DNA of 64,000 bases from Solirubrobacter ginsenosidimutans. Lineage in GTDB: Bacteria; Actinomycetota; Thermoleophilia; Solirubrobacterales; Solirubrobacteraceae. The notes under the pieces were generated by a model. It saw only the letters and a program-made list of their open reading frames with translations. It was not told the DNA's origin and ran no database searches. Positions 8,313-17,016 of the stretch are shown here, piece by piece (position 1 is the first letter of the stretch; each line of letters starts with the position of its first letter). The stretch spans positions 62,001 to 126,000 of the forward strand of contig NZ_JAPDOD010000002.1 in assembly GCF_027587205.1 (NCBI RefSeq). The letters are read 5' to 3'. A program made the position numbers and the translations under genes.

Positions 8313-9848
8313 ATGTCCCAGGTCGTCGCCGAACCCATCGCAGCCGCACCCGCGCCGCGGGCGCACGGCGCCCTCGCGAAGGATGCCCTCGGGCTCCCAG
8401 CGGTGCTCTTCTGCATCGTCACGGGCGCCGCGCCGCTCGCGGCGATGATGTTCAACGTACCCGTGGCGGTATCCGGCGGCGGCTACGCCGTACCGGCCGC
8501 GTTCCTCGTCGCCACGATCGCGCTGACGATCTTCTCGACCGGCTACATCGAGATGTCGCGCCGCGTGACCTCCACCGGTGGCTTCTATACGTTCATCTCG
8601 CGCGGGCTGGGCAACGTGCTGGGGCTCGGCTCGGGCGTGCTGATCGCGCTCTGTTACGTGATCTTCGCCGCGGCGGTCACCGGCGTGCTCGGCTACTTCG
8701 CCTCGACCACGATCGACGACTGGTTCGGCATCTCGCTGCCGGCCTACGTCTACATGTTCGGCGCGCTCGCGCTGATGACCGGGTTCGCGTGGTTCCACAT
8801 CGAGCTCACCGCGAAGATCCTCGGCGTCGCGCTCGTCGCCGAGGTGCTCGCGCTGCTGGCGATGTGCATCGGCATCATCGTCAACGGCGGCGGCCCCGAC
8901 GGCTACAGCGCCGCGCCGCTGAACCCGGCCAACATCTTCGACAACGAGGCGGCGCTGAAGGTCTTCGGCGCGGCCGCGGCCGGCGTGGCGATCTTCGGCG
9001 CGTTCTGGTCCTGGGTCGGCTTCGAGATGGCGCCCAACTACGCCGAGGAGTCGCGCGAGCCGCGGAAGATCGCCAAGGCGGCGACCTACGGCTCGGTCGT
9101 CGGTCTCGGGATCTTCTACATCTTCGTCTCGTACATGTTCGTGACCGGGTACGGCCTCAACGGCTCGGCCCAGGCGGTCGCCGACCAGTTCGCGGGCAAG
9201 ACGGCGTCGGCGTTCTACCCGCTGACCGACCAGTACGTGGGCTCCGGCCTCACCACGATCCTGCAGCTGCTGATCGTGACCAGCTCCTTCGCGTGCGCGA
9301 TGGCCTTCTACAACACCGGCGCGCGCTACCTGTTCGCGCTCGCCCGCGAGGGCGTGCTGCCCAGCGCGCTCGGCAAGACGCACGCCAAGCGCCACGGGCC
9401 GGTGGTCGCGGCGATGGTCGTGAGCGTCATCGTCGGCCTGTACATGCTCGGCTTCACGATCATGGACTCGAGCACCGAGGCCGCGCTGCTGAAGCTGGGC
9501 ACGTGGACGCCGCTGCTCGGCGTGCTCGGCATCCTCGCCGTCCAGGGCCTGTGCTCGGTGGCGATCATCCGGTTCTTCCTGACCGAGGCGCGCGACGGCT
9601 TCCACTGGTTCAAGACACTCGTCGCGCCGATCATCGGCACGCTGGCGATGGCCGGCGCCTGTTACCTGCTGATCGCCAACCGCGGCGTGCTCTCGGGCGC
9701 GGGCGACGCGCTGTTCATCAAGGCCGTACCGTGGGTGGTGCTCGTCGTCTTCGCGGCCGGCATGGTGCTCGGCTTCATCCTGCGCAGCCGCTCCCGCGAG
9801 ACGTACGCCAAGATCGGCCGCTTCAGCCGCGAGGAGATCCCCGCATGA
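8313..9848 (+). CDS. APC-superfamily amino acid/amine permease
   Basis: A 511-residue membrane protein with about 12 hydrophobic helices from residue 29 onward (LPAVLFCIVTGAAPLAAMMF), typical of amino acid-polyamine-organocation permeases. FYTFISRGLGNVLG after the second helix and WSWVGFEMAPNYAEESREP in the middle are the family's conserved loops. The start ATG 8313 has GGAGG at 8303-8308. Its TGA overlaps the ATG of the copper amine oxidase gene (ATGA at 9845-9848), so the two are translationally coupled and the permease most likely imports the amine that the oxidase consumes. The actual amine cannot be told from sequence. Confidence 0.9.
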   Translation: MSQVVAEPIAAAPAPRAHGALAKDALGLPAVLFCIVTGAAPLAAMMFNVPVAVSGGGYAVPAAFLVATIALTIFSTGYIEMSRRVTSTGGFYTFISRGLGNVLGLGSGVLIALCYVIFAAAVTGVLGYFASTTIDDWFGISLPAYVYMFGALALMTGFAWFHIELTAKILGVALVAEVLALLAMCIGIIVNGGGPDGYSAAPLNPANIFDNEAALKVFGAAAAGVAIFGAFWSWVGFEMAPNYAEESREPRKIAKAATYGSVVGLGIFYIFVSYMFVTGYGLNGSAQAVADQFAGKTASAFYPLTDQYVGSGLTTILQLLIVTSSFACAMAFYNTGARYLFALAREGVLPSALGKTHAKRHGPVVAAMVVSVIVGLYMLGFTIMDSSTEAALLKLGTWTPLLGVLGILAVQGLCSVAIIRFFLTEARDGFHWFKTLVAPIIGTLAMAGACYLLIANRGVLSGAGDALFIKAVPWVVLVVFAAGMVLGFILRSRSRETYAKIGRFSREEIPA

Positions 9849-11773
9849 GCACCCTCGACGCCCCACCCGTCCTCCACCCCCTGGAGCCGCTGAGCGCCGA
9901 AGAGGTCTCCGCCGCCGCGACGATCCTGAAGGCCGAGAAGGGCCTCGAAAGCAGCGCGCGCTTCGTGTTCATCTCCCTGCACGAGCCGCCCAAGGCCGCC
10001 GTGCAGGCGGGTGAGGCGGTCCCTCGCGAGGCGTTCGTCGTGCTCTACGAGAAAGCCGAGCGCAAGACCTACGAGGCGGTGGTCTCGCTCACCGAGGGGT
10101 CCGTCGTCGCCTTCACCCACATCGAGGGCGTCCAGCCGCCGGTGACGTTCGAGGAGTTCATGGCCTGCGAGGCGGTCGTGCAGGCCGACCCGGACTGGCA
10201 GGCGGCGATGCGCCTGCGCGGAGTCGAGGACTTCACGCTGACGATGGTCGACCCGTGGGCGGCCGGCTACATGGGGCCGGAGGACGATCCGGGCGCTCGG
10301 CGGATCGTGCGCCCGCTGACGTGGCTGCGCGCCGCGCCCGGCGAGCACGGCTACGCGCGGCCGATCGAGGGCCTGGTGGTGATCGTCGACCTCGACGCGA
10401 TGAAGGTCGTCGAGGTCGCCGACCACGGCGTCGTCGCGCTCCCGCCCAAGGCGGGCAACTACGACCCGGAGCGGATGGCCGATCCGGACAACGTGCCGTA
10501 CTTCGAGGCGCCGCGCGCGGACCTCAAGCCGATCGAGATCACCCAGCCGGAAGGCGCGTCGTTCACGGTGTCCGGCCACGGCGTCGCGTGGCAGAAGTGG
10601 CACGTGCGGGTGGGGTTCACGCCCCGCGAGGGCCTCGTCCTGCACGAGCTCTCCTACGCCGGGCGGCCGATCATCTACCGCGCCTCGCTGGCCGAGATGT
10701 ACGTCCCGTACGGCGACCCGGCGCCCACGCACCGCTTCAAGAACGTCTTCGACCAGGGCGAGTACGGCGTCGGCTGGCTGGCGAACCCCCTGACGCTCGG
10801 CTGCGACTGCGTCGGCGAGATCCAGTACTTCGACGGCGTGGTCAACGACCAGGACGGCGAGCCGATGGTGATCCCCAACGCCGTCTGCATGCACGAGGAG
10901 GACTACGGGATCGGCTGGAAGCACACCGACTTCCGGACCGAGGAGGTCGAGGTCCGGCGGTTGCGGCGCCTCGTCATCTCGAGCATCGCGACCGTGGGCA
11001 ACTACGAGTACGGGTACTTCTGGTACCTCTACACCGACGGCACGATCGAGTACGAGGTCAAGCTCACGGGCGTGATCTCGACCGGCGCGCTGGCGCCCGG
11101 CGAGCGACCGAAGCACGGGACGATGGTGGCGCCCGGCCTCTACGGCCCGCACCACCAGCACTTCTTCTGCGTGCGGCTGGACATGGCCGTCGACGGCAAC
11201 GCCAACAGCGTCGTGCAGGTCGACTCCGAGCCGCTGCCCTGGGGGCCGGACAACCCGACCGGGACGGCGTGGGTGACCAAGCGCACGGTCCTGTCCAGCG
11301 AGGGCATGGCGAAGGGCAAGATCGACCCGCTGAAGGGCCGTTTCTGGCGGATCGAGAACCCCGAGAAGGTCTCCGCGCTCGGCGATCCCGTCGCCTACAA
11401 GCTCGTCCCGGGCGAGAACGTCGCGCCGATGTACGCGCCGGACTCGCGCTTCGCCGCGCGGGCGGGCTTCACCCAGGAGCACGTGTGGGTGACGGCGTAC
11501 GACCCGGCCGAGCGCTTCGCGGCCGGCGACTACCCCAACCAGCACCCGGGCGGCGACGGCCTGCCGCGCTACACGGAGGCCGACCGGCCGACCGAAGGCA
11601 CGGACGTCGTGCTCTGGTACACGTTCGGCGCCCACCACGTGGTCCGGCCGGAGGACTGGCCGGTGATGCCCGTCACCCACGTCGGCTTCAAGCTCAAGCC
11701 CGCCGGCTTCTTCGCCGGCAACCCGGCGCTGGACATGCCGCGCTCAGCGCCCAAACACTGTCACTGCGAGTAG
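9845..11773 (+). CDS. Copper-containing primary amine oxidase (TPQ cofactor)
   Basis: A 642-residue enzyme that oxidises primary amines to aldehydes with release of ammonia and hydrogen peroxide. The self-processed topaquinone Tyr is Tyr387 in TVGNYEYG, matching the T-x-x-N-Y-D/E-Y consensus. The copper ligands are the HQH pair in GPHHQHFFCVRLD and the His in PVTHVGFKLKP. The catalytic Asp lies in FDQGEYGVG. Length matches bacterial enzymes such as the Arthrobacter phenylethylamine oxidase. There is no signal peptide, so it is cytoplasmic. It ends SAPKHCHCE and overlaps the convergent UbiB-type gene by 13 bp. Substrate preference (tyramine, phenethylamine, others) is open. Confidence 0.95.
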   Translation: MSTLDAPPVLHPLEPLSAEEVSAAATILKAEKGLESSARFVFISLHEPPKAAVQAGEAVPREAFVVLYEKAERKTYEAVVSLTEGSVVAFTHIEGVQPPVTFEEFMACEAVVQADPDWQAAMRLRGVEDFTLTMVDPWAAGYMGPEDDPGARRIVRPLTWLRAAPGEHGYARPIEGLVVIVDLDAMKVVEVADHGVVALPPKAGNYDPERMADPDNVPYFEAPRADLKPIEITQPEGASFTVSGHGVAWQKWHVRVGFTPREGLVLHELSYAGRPIIYRASLAEMYVPYGDPAPTHRFKNVFDQGEYGVGWLANPLTLGCDCVGEIQYFDGVVNDQDGEPMVIPNAVCMHEEDYGIGWKHTDFRTEEVEVRRLRRLVISSIATVGNYEYGYFWYLYTDGTIEYEVKLTGVISTGALAPGERPKHGTMVAPGLYGPHHQHFFCVRLDMAVDGNANSVVQVDSEPLPWGPDNPTGTAWVTKRTVLSSEGMAKGKIDPLKGRFWRIENPEKVSALGDPVAYKLVPGENVAPMYAPDSRFAARAGFTQEHVWVTAYDPAERFAAGDYPNQHPGGDGLPRYTEADRPTEGTDVVLWYTFGAHHVVRPEDWPVMPVTHVGFKLKPAGFFAGNPALDMPRSAPKHCHCE

Positions 11774-13134
11774 AAGGCCGCCTCTTCCTCCCCCAACGCG
11801 GTCACCGGGTCGTCCCCGTACATCCATTCGCGGGCGATCCGGTGCCAGTTGTTGGTGGCGCGCAACTGGCCGAGCACGGCGAGCGTGAGCAGCTCCACGC
11901 GGCGGCCGAAGATGTGGTCGGCCGGCAGCGTCTCGTGGCGCATCTGGCCGAAGTGCTCTGAGCGCGGGTCCGACATGTCGATCATCACCTGCGTGGCGAT
12001 ATCCGGCTCGAGCTCGAGCGTCTCGTCGGTGAGGTACCACCAGGTCGCGTCCAGGAACTGCGAGAGCAGCTTGTCGGGCCGGAACTTGTCCGGCTCCTTG
12101 AGCAGGCCGCCCTCGGCCCAGATCTCCCACAGGCGCTGCGCGTCGCCCTCGTGGCCGGCCCGCTGGGTCTCGAGCTCGAGCTCGATCAGGTTGCGCGGCA
12201 TGACCTTGAAGAGCCCGAAGTCCAGGAACGCCACGCGCCCATCCGGCATCAGCAGGAAGTTGCCGGGATGCGGGTCGCCGCTGAACTGCCGGTGGCGGTA
12301 CATGCAGCCGAAGTAGAAGCGGAAGACGATCTCGCCGACGCGGTCGCGCGTGGCCTGGTCGCCCTCCTTGACGCTGTCGAAGCCCGCGCCGGAGACGAAC
12401 TCGCTGACCATCACCTTCTCGCGCGAGAGGCTCGTGACCACGTCCGGGACGACGATGAACGGGTGATTCTTGAAGATGCGGCTGAGGGCGCGCTGGTTCT
12501 GCGCCTCCAGCTCGTAGTCGAGCTCGTCGTAGATGCGCGAGCGGATCTCGTCGGCCGTGTTCTTGACGTCCAGGCCGGGCGCGATCCGCTTCATCAGGCG
12601 CAGGATCATCCCCAGGTTCTGCATGTCGGCCCGCACCGCCGCGGCCACGCCGGGGTATTGGACCTTGACCGCGACGATGCGATCGTCGGGAAGCCGCGCG
12701 CGGTAGACCTGGCCGATCGAAGCCGCCGCGATCGGCTCCTCGTCGAACTCCTTGAAGACCTCGCCCAGCGGCGCCTCGAGCTCGGACTCGATCACCTTGC
12801 GCATGTCGGTGAACCGGACCTTGGGCGCGGCGTCGCGCAGCGCGCCGAGCTTCTTCTGGAACTCCTCGCGGTGCTCCTCGGGCACGAGCCCGACGTCGAG
12901 GAAGCTCATGACCTGGCCGAGCTTCATCGCCGCGCCCTTCATCGTCCCCAGCGCGGCCACGATCTGCTCCGCGGCCTCCAGGTGACGGCGCTCGAGCGCG
13001 GCGCTGCGGCCCTCCTCGGAGCGGGCGAGGTTGGTCGCGTGGGTGCGCAGCTGGCGCGCGGCCTGGCCCGCGGCGAGGCTCGAGACCTTCGCGGTGCGGG
13101 AGATCCGCGAAGTGGGGATGCGATCTTTGGCCAA
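11761..13134 (-). CDS. ABC1/AarF/UbiB family atypical kinase
   Basis: A 457-residue protein of the UbiB family of protein-kinase-like ATPases. It has the N-terminal extension motif KGAAMKLGQVMS (KxGQ, near residue 65-76), the Ala-rich nucleotide loop AAASIGQVYRA in place of the P-loop, the lysine in AVKVQYPG, and the catalytic and metal motifs GDPHPGNFL and FLDFG. Family members support isoprenoid quinone or other lipid metabolism, by ATPase rather than proven protein-kinase activity. It is followed on the same strand, upstream, by a gene for a membrane protein 5 bp away. A cytoplasmic membrane-associated role is inferred. Confidence 0.9.
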   Translation of the reverse strand: MAKDRIPTSRISRTAKVSSLAAGQAARQLRTHATNLARSEEGRSAALERRHLEAAEQIVAALGTMKGAAMKLGQVMSFLDVGLVPEEHREEFQKKLGALRDAAPKVRFTDMRKVIESELEAPLGEVFKEFDEEPIAAASIGQVYRARLPDDRIVAVKVQYPGVAAAVRADMQNLGMILRLMKRIAPGLDVKNTADEIRSRIYDELDYELEAQNQRALSRIFKNHPFIVVPDVVTSLSREKVMVSEFVSGAGFDSVKEGDQATRDRVGEIVFRFYFGCMYRHRQFSGDPHPGNFLLMPDGRVAFLDFGLFKVMPRNLIELELETQRAGHEGDAQRLWEIWAEGGLLKEPDKFRPDKLLSQFLDATWWYLTDETLELEPDIATQVMIDMSDPRSEHFGQMRHETLPADHIFGRRVELLTLAVLGQLRATNNWHRIAREWMYGDDPVTALGEEEAAFYSQ

Positions 13135-13139
13135 GTCGC

Positions 13140-13859
13140 TTACGGAGTCGCCGTCGGGACCGGTGTGGCGTCGGTCGGGGGTGGCGTCGCCGAGGGTGCC
13201 GCCTGGAGCGGCGTGACGGCGGGCGTCGGTGAGGCCGTGACGCTCGGCGTCGGGGTCTCGGTCACGCTCGGGGTGGGCGTCTCGGTCGCCTCCGGGGTCT
13301 CCGTCGCGGTCGGCGTGGCCGTCTCGGTCGCGGTGGGCGTCGGCGTGGCCGTGCTGCTGGAGCTCTTGCCGCCGAGCAGGCCCGTGGAGCGCTGGTCGTT
13401 GCCGATCTGGTGGCCGAAGACGGCCAGCTCTGACGCGGTGACGACGCCGGCGCCGATGACCGCCGCGAGCAGGCCGGTGATGACGGCCAGCCGCAGCGGG
13501 AAGCGGCGCGGCGGGCGCTCCTCCTCGTAGAGGCCGAACGGGTCCTCACGGCGTGGCGGCAGCTGCTCCGGGCCCGCCCCGCGAGCGCCCACGCCGGTGG
13601 GCTGCTCGCTGCGCATGGCGGCGCCCGTGGCCGAGCGGCGCGTCACCTTCGGGACCGACGAGGTGATGACCTTCGCGGGGCGGTTCAGGAGCTCCGAGGT
13701 GATCGCGACGATGATCGGGGTGATGGCGGTGGCGATCAGCGAGCCTCGCTCCCAGAACATGGGCACCACGATGGCGGCGGCCACGGCGGCGAGGCTCGAG
13801 ATCACCAGGGTCTGCAGCGAAAGGGTGCTCCCGCCTTTGTCTTGCTTCTCCGGGCTCAC
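13140..13859 (-). CDS. Membrane protein with Thr/Pro-rich C-terminal tail
   Basis: About 239 residues. Two hydrophobic segments lie near residues 15-52 (LQTLVISSLAAVAAAIVVPMF and IATAITPIIVAI), then a charged cytoplasmic region, a single helix near 128-150 (LRLAVITGLLAAVIGAGVVT), and a C-terminal tail of Thr/Pro/Glu repeats of the ETPTPSVT type, probably extracellular or cell-wall-spanning. The GTG at 13857-13859 is preferred because it leaves a 10-bp gap after the MBL stop codon; the longest frame (to 13913) would overlap MBL. The function is unknown. Confidence 0.7.
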   Translation of the reverse strand: MSPEKQDKGGSTLSLQTLVISSLAAVAAAIVVPMFWERGSLIATAITPIIVAITSELLNRPAKVITSSVPKVTRRSATGAAMRSEQPTGVGARGAGPEQLPPRREDPFGLYEEERPPRRFPLRLAVITGLLAAVIGAGVVTASELAVFGHQIGNDQRSTGLLGGKSSSSTATPTPTATETATPTATETPEATETPTPSVTETPTPSVTASPTPAVTPLQAAPSATPPPTDATPVPTATP

Positions 13860-13869
13860 CCCACCGACG

Positions 13870-14607
13870 TTAGCGCTCGACCTTCGAGCCCGGGACGATG
13901 TCGTCGCGGCCATCGGGCCAGCGCACCCACGCCTTGTGCCCGCCGTCGTAGTCGGGGCCCCAAAGGACCAGCGTCGCGGGCTCGCCGAGCGCCGTGCACG
14001 ACTCGCTGCCCTCCGGGTCCAGGCCGCGCCAGATGCGCACGAACGGGTTGTGCTCGAGCTCGTCGGCGACGGTGCTCGGGTCCGTGTGGCCGGGGCGCAG
14101 GACGGTCTCTGAGGGGAGCGTGAGGATCACGTTCATGATCGAGTCCTTGATGTCCTCGAAGCTGGTCGAACCGGGCGCGCGGACGCCGCCCACCGAGCGC
14201 TTGAACAGCGTGTCGCCGGTGAACAACTGACCGTCGACCAGAAGGTTGAGCATCCCGGAGGTGTGGCCGGGCGTGTGCAGCGCCTTGACCGTCAGGCCGC
14301 CGATCTCGACCTCGTCGCCCGGGTTCAGGTCGCCCGTCGTGCCGGGAACGCGCTCCTCGGGGTGGGCGAGGACGGTCGCGTCCGGCCAGCGCTCGAGCGC
14401 CTGGCCGAGGTCGACGATGTGGTCGCCGTGGTGGTGGGTGAGGAGGATGTGGGTGACGTTGAGCCCGTGCTCGTCGGCCTTCGCGAACAGCGGCTCCATC
14501 GGGCCGCCCGCGTCGACGAGGAAGGCGTCGGTATTCGGCCCGGCCGCCACGAGGTACGTGTTGGTCAGCCAGCCATCGCTCATGGAACGCTCGACGATCA
14601 TGGCCAT
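13870..14607 (-). CDS. MBL-fold hydrolase, glyoxalase II-like
   Basis: A 245-residue metallo-beta-lactamase-fold hydrolase. The metal motif THHHGDH is present, with GHTSGML, FTGDTLF and RPGHTDPST as the other metal-ligand blocks, as in hydroxyacylglutathione hydrolase-type (GloB-like) enzymes. The C-terminus (LWGPDYDGGHKAWVRWPDG) is an unusual added strand-rich piece of about 50 residues. ATG 14605-14607 is chosen; the open frame to 15069 runs antisense through the VOC gene and is not coding. It is divergent, with only 21 bp between starts, from a glyoxalase I-like gene, which suggests joint work on thiol adducts of aldehydes. Confidence 0.88.
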   Translation of the reverse strand: MAMIVERSMSDGWLTNTYLVAAGPNTDAFLVDAGGPMEPLFAKADEHGLNVTHILLTHHHGDHIVDLGQALERWPDATVLAHPEERVPGTTGDLNPGDEVEIGGLTVKALHTPGHTSGMLNLLVDGQLFTGDTLFKRSVGGVRAPGSTSFEDIKDSIMNVILTLPSETVLRPGHTDPSTVADELEHNPFVRIWRGLDPEGSESCTALGEPATLVLWGPDYDGGHKAWVRWPDGRDDIVPGSKVER

Positions 14608-14628
14608 GACGGTACTCTCGGCCACGTT

Positions 14629-15000
14629 ATGGAGCTCATCCACACGTGCTACCGGATCGGTGAAATCGACCGCTCCGTCGCCTTCTATGAGGCGCTCGGC
14701 TTCGAAGAGCGCCGGCGGATGCCGATCCGCGAAGAGGCGATCAACGTCTTCATGGGCCTGCCCGGCGACGGCGACCGGCTCGAGCTGACGTACAACCACG
14801 GCGTCGACTCCTACGAGCTCGGCACCGGCTACAACCACGTCGCGCTCACCGTGGACGACATCACCGCGACGCTCCAGCGGCTCGGCGAGCAGGGCATCGA
14901 GCCCGAGAAGCCGCCGTATCGGGTGCGCGAGGGCGGGTCGCTGATCGCGTTCGTCCGCGATCCGGATGGTTACCGGATCGAATTGATCGAGAAGAACTAG
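14629..15000 (+). CDS. VOC-family protein, glyoxalase I-like
   Basis: A 123-residue vicinal-oxygen-chelate protein with two beta-alpha-beta-beta-beta modules. HTCYRIGEIDRSVAFYEALG, LELTYN, YNHVALTVDDI and RDPDGYRIELIE match lactoylglutathione lyase (GloA): metal ligands His5, Glu near 46, His near 70 and Glu near 120. Actinobacteria normally use mycothiol or another thiol instead of glutathione, so the true thiol partner is uncertain. It starts 21 bp from the divergent MBL gene and ends 4 bp before the Ppx/GppA gene, with which it is probably co-transcribed. Confidence 0.88.
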   Translation: MELIHTCYRIGEIDRSVAFYEALGFEERRRMPIREEAINVFMGLPGDGDRLELTYNHGVDSYELGTGYNHVALTVDDITATLQRLGEQGIEPEKPPYRVREGGSLIAFVRDPDGYRIELIEKN

Positions 15001-15004
15001 CCGC

Positions 15005-16507
15005 ATGCCTGAGTCTCGACTCGCCGTCATCGACTGCGGGTCGAACTCGTTCCGGTTGGTCGTCTTCAACTACACCGATTCCTGGTGGAAGCGCACGGAC
15101 GAGATCCACGAAGCCGTGCGCGTCGGTGAAGGCCTGGACGCGACCGGCAAGTTGCAGGCGGACCCGATGGAGCGCGCGCTGGAGACGCTCGAGCTCTACG
15201 CGCACTTCTGCAACGCCATCGGGATCGACGCGATTCGCGCCGTCGCCACCTCCGCGATCCGCGACGCGTCCAACCAGGCCGCGTTCCTGAAGGCCGCGCG
15301 CAAGCGCTCGGGCCTGCTGATCGAGGTCCTCTCGGGGGAGGAGGAAGCCCGCTACGGCTACTTGGCGGCGGTCAACTCGACGACCCTCTCCCAGGGCGTC
15401 GTGCTCGACCTCGGCGGCGGCTCGATGCAGCTGACCCGTGTCGACGGCCGCGAGGAGACCGAGGGTCGCTCATGGCCGCTGGGCGCCGTGCGCATGACGG
15501 AGCGCTTCCTGCCCGAGGGCGACAAGCCCAGGCGCAAGCAGATCAAGGCGCTGCGCGATCACGTGGCGTCCGAGGTCGAGCGGGCAGGGTGGCTCGACGA
15601 GGGCGGCCGGCTGACCGGTGTCGGTGGCACGGTCCGCAACCTCGCCGCCGCGGCGCAGCTCGCCGCCGGCCTGCCGTCCTACGGCATCCAGGGCTTCCGG
15701 ATCACCCGCGACGCCCTGAGGGACCTGATCGAGACGTTCTCGGCGATGACCGCCTCCGAGCGCGCGTCGGTGCCCGGGATCAAGTTCGCCCGCGGCGACC
15801 TGATCCTCGCGGGTGCGGTCGTGATCGACACGGTGATGGAGGTGGGCGGCTTCGGGATGATCGAGGCCACGGCCGCCGGCCTGCGCGAGGGGGTCTTCTT
15901 CGAGTCGCTGCTCGGCGACCCGCCGCTGTTCGACGACGTCCGCGAGGTCACGGTGCGCAACCTCGCGGCCCAGTACGAGGCCGACTTCGCCCACACCGAG
16001 CACGTCGCCCAGCTCTCGCTGGAGCTGTGGGACGGCCTGGCCGCGGCGGGCGTGCATCGCGGCGACCCGAAGGAGCGCGAGCTGCTGTGGGCGACGGCGA
16101 TGCTGCACGACATCGGCACCGCGATCGACTACGACGACCACCACAAGCACTCCCGCTACCTGATCCTCTCGGCGGGCATGCCGGGCTACAGCCCGCGCGA
16201 GGTGGCCCTGATCGGCCAGGCCGCCCGCTATCACCGCAAGGGCAACCCGGGCCTGGGGGAGTTCACGGCGCTGGCGCGGCCGGGTGACGAGGAGCTGCTG
16301 AACCGGATCGCGGCCGCGGTCCGGATCGCCGAGCAGCTCGAGCGCTCCCGCGACCAGGCCGTGCACGCCTGCGACATCGTGGTCGAGGACTCAAGCGTGT
16401 CCTTGCGCCTAAGGGCCGAGGTCGACGTCACGATCGCCCGCTGGGCGACCGAGCGTCAGGGCGACGTGTTCCGCAAGGCGTTCGGGCGCGAGCTCAGCGT
16501 CAGCTGA
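15005..16507 (+). CDS. ppx: Ppx/GppA family exopolyphosphatase/phosphatase
   Basis: A 500-residue protein of the ASKHA-fold exopolyphosphatase/guanosine pentaphosphatase family. IDCGSNSFRLVVF (residues 9-21) is phosphate loop 1, ATSAIRDA a conserved block, and VLDLGGGSMQLT phosphate loop 2. The C-terminal 190 residues form an HD-type helical domain (MLHDIGTAIDYDDHHKHS) as in the long Ppx enzymes. It degrades polyphosphate and/or pppGpp. The ATG at 15005 follows the VOC gene by 4 bp. Its 3' end overlaps the convergent ASCH-like gene by 52 bp, the largest such overlap in the window. Confidence 0.92.
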   Translation: MPESRLAVIDCGSNSFRLVVFNYTDSWWKRTDEIHEAVRVGEGLDATGKLQADPMERALETLELYAHFCNAIGIDAIRAVATSAIRDASNQAAFLKAARKRSGLLIEVLSGEEEARYGYLAAVNSTTLSQGVVLDLGGGSMQLTRVDGREETEGRSWPLGAVRMTERFLPEGDKPRRKQIKALRDHVASEVERAGWLDEGGRLTGVGGTVRNLAAAAQLAAGLPSYGIQGFRITRDALRDLIETFSAMTASERASVPGIKFARGDLILAGAVVIDTVMEVGGFGMIEATAAGLREGVFFESLLGDPPLFDDVREVTVRNLAAQYEADFAHTEHVAQLSLELWDGLAAAGVHRGDPKERELLWATAMLHDIGTAIDYDDHHKHSRYLILSAGMPGYSPREVALIGQAARYHRKGNPGLGEFTALARPGDEELLNRIAAAVRIAEQLERSRDQAVHACDIVVEDSSVSLRLRAEVDVTIARWATERQGDVFRKAFGRELSVS

Positions 16508-17016
16508 CCGCGCGGGGAGAGCTCGTAGCCGATCTTGAGGCTGATCGTCAGCCCGAGCTCCTTCAACTTGCGCACGTCGCGCTTGAACGGCAACGTCTCG
16601 CGGCCGAAGGACTGCGCGAGGTCGGGCGCGCGGAGTCCGGGGTGGTCGGCGATCGCCTGGAGATACTCATACGTCCACTCGCCCATCCGCTCGAGCTTGG
16701 CGAACACCGCCTCGTCGGGCGGCAGCTCGCGCAGCGCGAGTCGCGGGTCGGGGCCCGCGACGTGCAGGGCGATCCGATAGAAGTCGCCGGTGCGCCTCGG
16801 GAACGCGTCGAGCACCGCCTGGCCGCTCGCGTAGCCGGCGGCCCGCGCGTCCTTGTTCGTCGGCCGCTTGACCTTGTCGACCGCGGTCACCTCGAGCACG
16901 CCGATCGGCGTCCGCAGCTTCGAGCCCACCTTCACCCGCGGCGTCTCCCAGCGCCGGAACGCGAGCGTGATGGTGCCCGCCTGGAGGCCCTCGAGGTCCG
17001 CCGGCCTAAAGAGCAC
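16456..17016 (-). CDS. ASCH-domain-like protein
   Basis: About 186 residues. The N-terminal half (LFRPADLEGLQAGTITLAFR, then RWETPRVKVGSKLRTPIG and VLEVTAVDKV) resembles the ASCH fold, a PUA-like beta-barrel thought to bind RNA or nucleotides. The C-terminal half resembles a winged-helix segment (IADHPGLRAPDLAQSFG, then a KRDVRKLKELGL helix). A GTG at 17014-17016 is taken as start; it overlaps the end of the DUF1349 gene by 11 bp, so it is probably coupled to that gene and to pyk. The open frame extends further upstream but is antisense-like there. The function is unknown. Confidence 0.68.
   Translation of the reverse strand: MLFRPADLEGLQAGTITLAFRRWETPRVKVGSKLRTPIGVLEVTAVDKVKRPTNKDARAAGYASGQAVLDAFPRRTGDFYRIALHVAGPDPRLALRELPPDEAVFAKLERMGEWTYEYLQAIADHPGLRAPDLAQSFGRETLPFKRDVRKLKELGLTISLKIGYELSPRGQLTLSSRPNALRNTSP

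Noticed and set aside
8789..9844. Upstream extension of the amine oxidase frame to a 994-codon ORF
   Set aside because: That part is a shifted frame of the permease gene, Arg-rich and without domain signal; the ATG at 9845 overlapping the permease stop is clearly the true start.
9662..11680. 672-codon minus-strand ORF
   Set aside because: Antisense shadow of the amine oxidase gene with low-complexity composition.
13140..13430. Possible tandem DNA repeat in the Thr/Pro tail region
   Set aside because: It is the DNA image of a protein-level TPT/ETP repeat and not a separate element.
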